Of a stretch of 64,000 nt of DNA, positions 63,094 through 64,000 are shown piece after piece. Made by a program: the position numbers and the translations under genes. The stretch covers positions 6,613 to 70,612 of the forward strand of contig DDUM01000001.1 in NCBI GenBank assembly GCA_002344795.1, in the 5' to 3' direction. The first letter of the stretch is position 1. Each line of letters begins with the position of its first letter. The stretch is from Flammeovirgaceae bacterium UBA2338 (GTDB lineage Bacteria; Bacteroidota; Bacteroidia; Cytophagales; Cyclobacteriaceae). The notes under the pieces were generated by a model. The model made no database searches, was not told the DNA's origin, and was given only the letters and a program-made list of their open reading frames with translations.

Positions 63094-63945
63094 CTACCCG
63101 TGGTAGGTCAGAAGAAGCCTCCAGGCAGATTCTACCTTGCCTTCGTTTAATAATTTTTGTGCGTGTGTATGGACAGCATTCGTGTCTGCATACTCTATGA
63201 CTTCGTCCAGAGAACCTTTTGCCGGTAGCCGCTCTACATTACCGAGGATTCCTAGGTCATTACCTGTCAGCACCTTGCTATTTCTAATGGCCATGGGAAT
63301 TTGATCCACCCCTATTCCTTTTGTAGTTAAGGGCTTAGGCACAGTAAAAATGGCATCTCCCTGCGCCCTACAATAATAATTTCCTCCCATCCTGGCCACT
63401 GCATCCAATTTTACAGGATCAATTCTTCCTTCTTCATCCAGTACTTCTTGTTTGATGTGAGCCAGTAGTACTTCACATATTACCAGGTTGCCTGCACCTC
63501 CATTTGATCCCAGTGAAATTACTTCATTCACTTTACACTCAAATGAGACTGGCGACTCGCCCACCCTGGGAGGTTTTATCCTTTCTGAAGCAACAGGCGT
63601 AAGCCCCGATTTAATAAACTCATTTACACCCTTATCGTACTCTGTACTGGAAAGAGAAGCTTGTTGTACAATATTATAATTCACGATATTGATCACCACC
63701 TCGGGCACTTCAAGTACATTTTCATAGGTATGCTTTGTGGTATTATCTCGTCCCCTTCGAGAAGGAGAAAAAACCAAGATGGGTGGATTGGCACTGAAAA
63801 TATTAAAGAAACTAAATGGGCTTAAATTGATATTTCCCTCTTTGTCCACTGTGCTGGCAAATGCGATCGGCCTGGGTACCACAGCACCCAACAGATAACC
63901 ATGCATTTTAGGAACAGATACTTCTTTCGGATCAACTGTTAACAT
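63094..63945 (-). CDS. Flavin reductase-like (FMN-binding split barrel) protein
   Basis: A 283-aa protein with the flavin reductase-like fold. The conserved opening is YLLGAVVPRPIAFASTVDKEGNINLSPFSFFN, followed by PPILVFSPSRRGRDNTTKHT, both flavin contacts. A C-terminal extension of about 60 residues is longer than the minimal family. It could supply reduced flavin to an oxygenase or have its own oxidoreductase role. Its stop is one base from the convergent pdhB stop. Confidence 0.82.
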   Translation of the reverse strand: MLTVDPKEVSVPKMHGYLLGAVVPRPIAFASTVDKEGNINLSPFSFFNIFSANPPILVFSPSRRGRDNTTKHTYENVLEVPEVVINIVNYNIVQQASLSSTEYDKGVNEFIKSGLTPVASERIKPPRVGESPVSFECKVNEVISLGSNGGAGNLVICEVLLAHIKQEVLDEEGRIDPVKLDAVARMGGNYYCRAQGDAIFTVPKPLTTKGIGVDQIPMAIRNSKVLTGNDLGILGNVERLPAKGSLDEVIEYADTNAVHTHAQKLLNEGKVESAWRLLLTYHG

Positions 63946-64000
63946 ATTTTTTCTTTATAGGGATGGTAAAATTTTTCCTGAGCAATCTCCAAATCCGATC

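Overview
The window reads as chromosomal DNA of a Bacteroidota bacterium, most likely of the order Cytophagales. The pointers are type IX secretion sorting domains of both type A (48822-52538) and type B (56415-58310), SusC/BtuB-like TonB-dependent receptors, an arginine pathway built on the N-acyl-ornithine carbamoyltransferase ArgF', many TTG/GTG or Shine-Dalgarno-free starts, and good matches to the Bacteroidota promoter form TTG-N20-TAnnTTTG (for example before 60179). No rRNA, tRNA, CRISPR array or prophage was found. The genus cannot be fixed from sequence reading alone.

Layout. 1-850: a possible gene fragment at the edge and a REP-associated (Y1/HUH) transposase flanked by two identical 23-nt hairpins. 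0.9-7 kb: an FMN/Fe-S glutamate-synthase-like protein, a TonB receptor divergent from a DtxR-type regulator with a 16-bp palindrome between them, and a Tat-exported M19-like protein. 7-16 kb: a sortilin-type propeller protein, an AHSA1 domain protein, an M1 aminopeptidase lipoprotein, a polysaccharide deacetylase lipoprotein and an APC permease. 16-23.5 kb: three tandem FtsX/MacB-type permeases with no ATPase gene. 23.7-24.5 kb: a zeta-toxin-like ATPase with an overlapping 55-aa partner gene.

24.8-32.2 kb is an arginine biosynthesis operon (GNAT-argG-argC-argF'-argB-argE-like-argH) with overlapping or nearly overlapping genes. It has a recognisable promoter and a roughly 270-nt leader that can fold into a three-way junction. 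argD is missing from the cluster, and ArgF' carries Ala at the position that separates acetyl- from succinyl-ornithine enzymes. 32.2-38.7 kb: MscS channel, Ste24-like protease, retropepsin-PDZ protein, and a carbonic anhydrase/SulP pair divergent from a TetR gene with an inverted repeat over the shared promoter. 38.7-41.9 kb: an ECF sigma factor, a membrane HEAT-repeat (anti-sigma-like) protein and two exported DUF4097-type proteins, which look like an envelope-sensing unit.

42-48 kb: a coiled-coil membrane protein, DoxX, an M20-like exopeptidase with an altered metal site, a second TonB receptor and an all-helical protein of unknown role. At 48245-48619 lies a decayed 21-bp/42-bp tandem-repeat sequence that once encoded a heptad-repeat (coiled-coil) protein. 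48.8-58.3 kb: a large LamG/T9SS protein, a phosphodiesterase, a 49-aa basic protein, and a hisS-hutH-T9SS type B operon. 58.4-64 kb: YbaB-like protein, a family 2 glycosyltransferase, PspC, a strongly expressed-looking OmpA/TPR lipoprotein, the pyruvate dehydrogenase E1 beta subunit and a flavin reductase-like protein.

Most genes are housekeeping or envelope functions. The least explained parts are the arginine leader, the ECF/HEAT/DUF4097 unit, the small-ORF/zeta pair and the decayed repeat.
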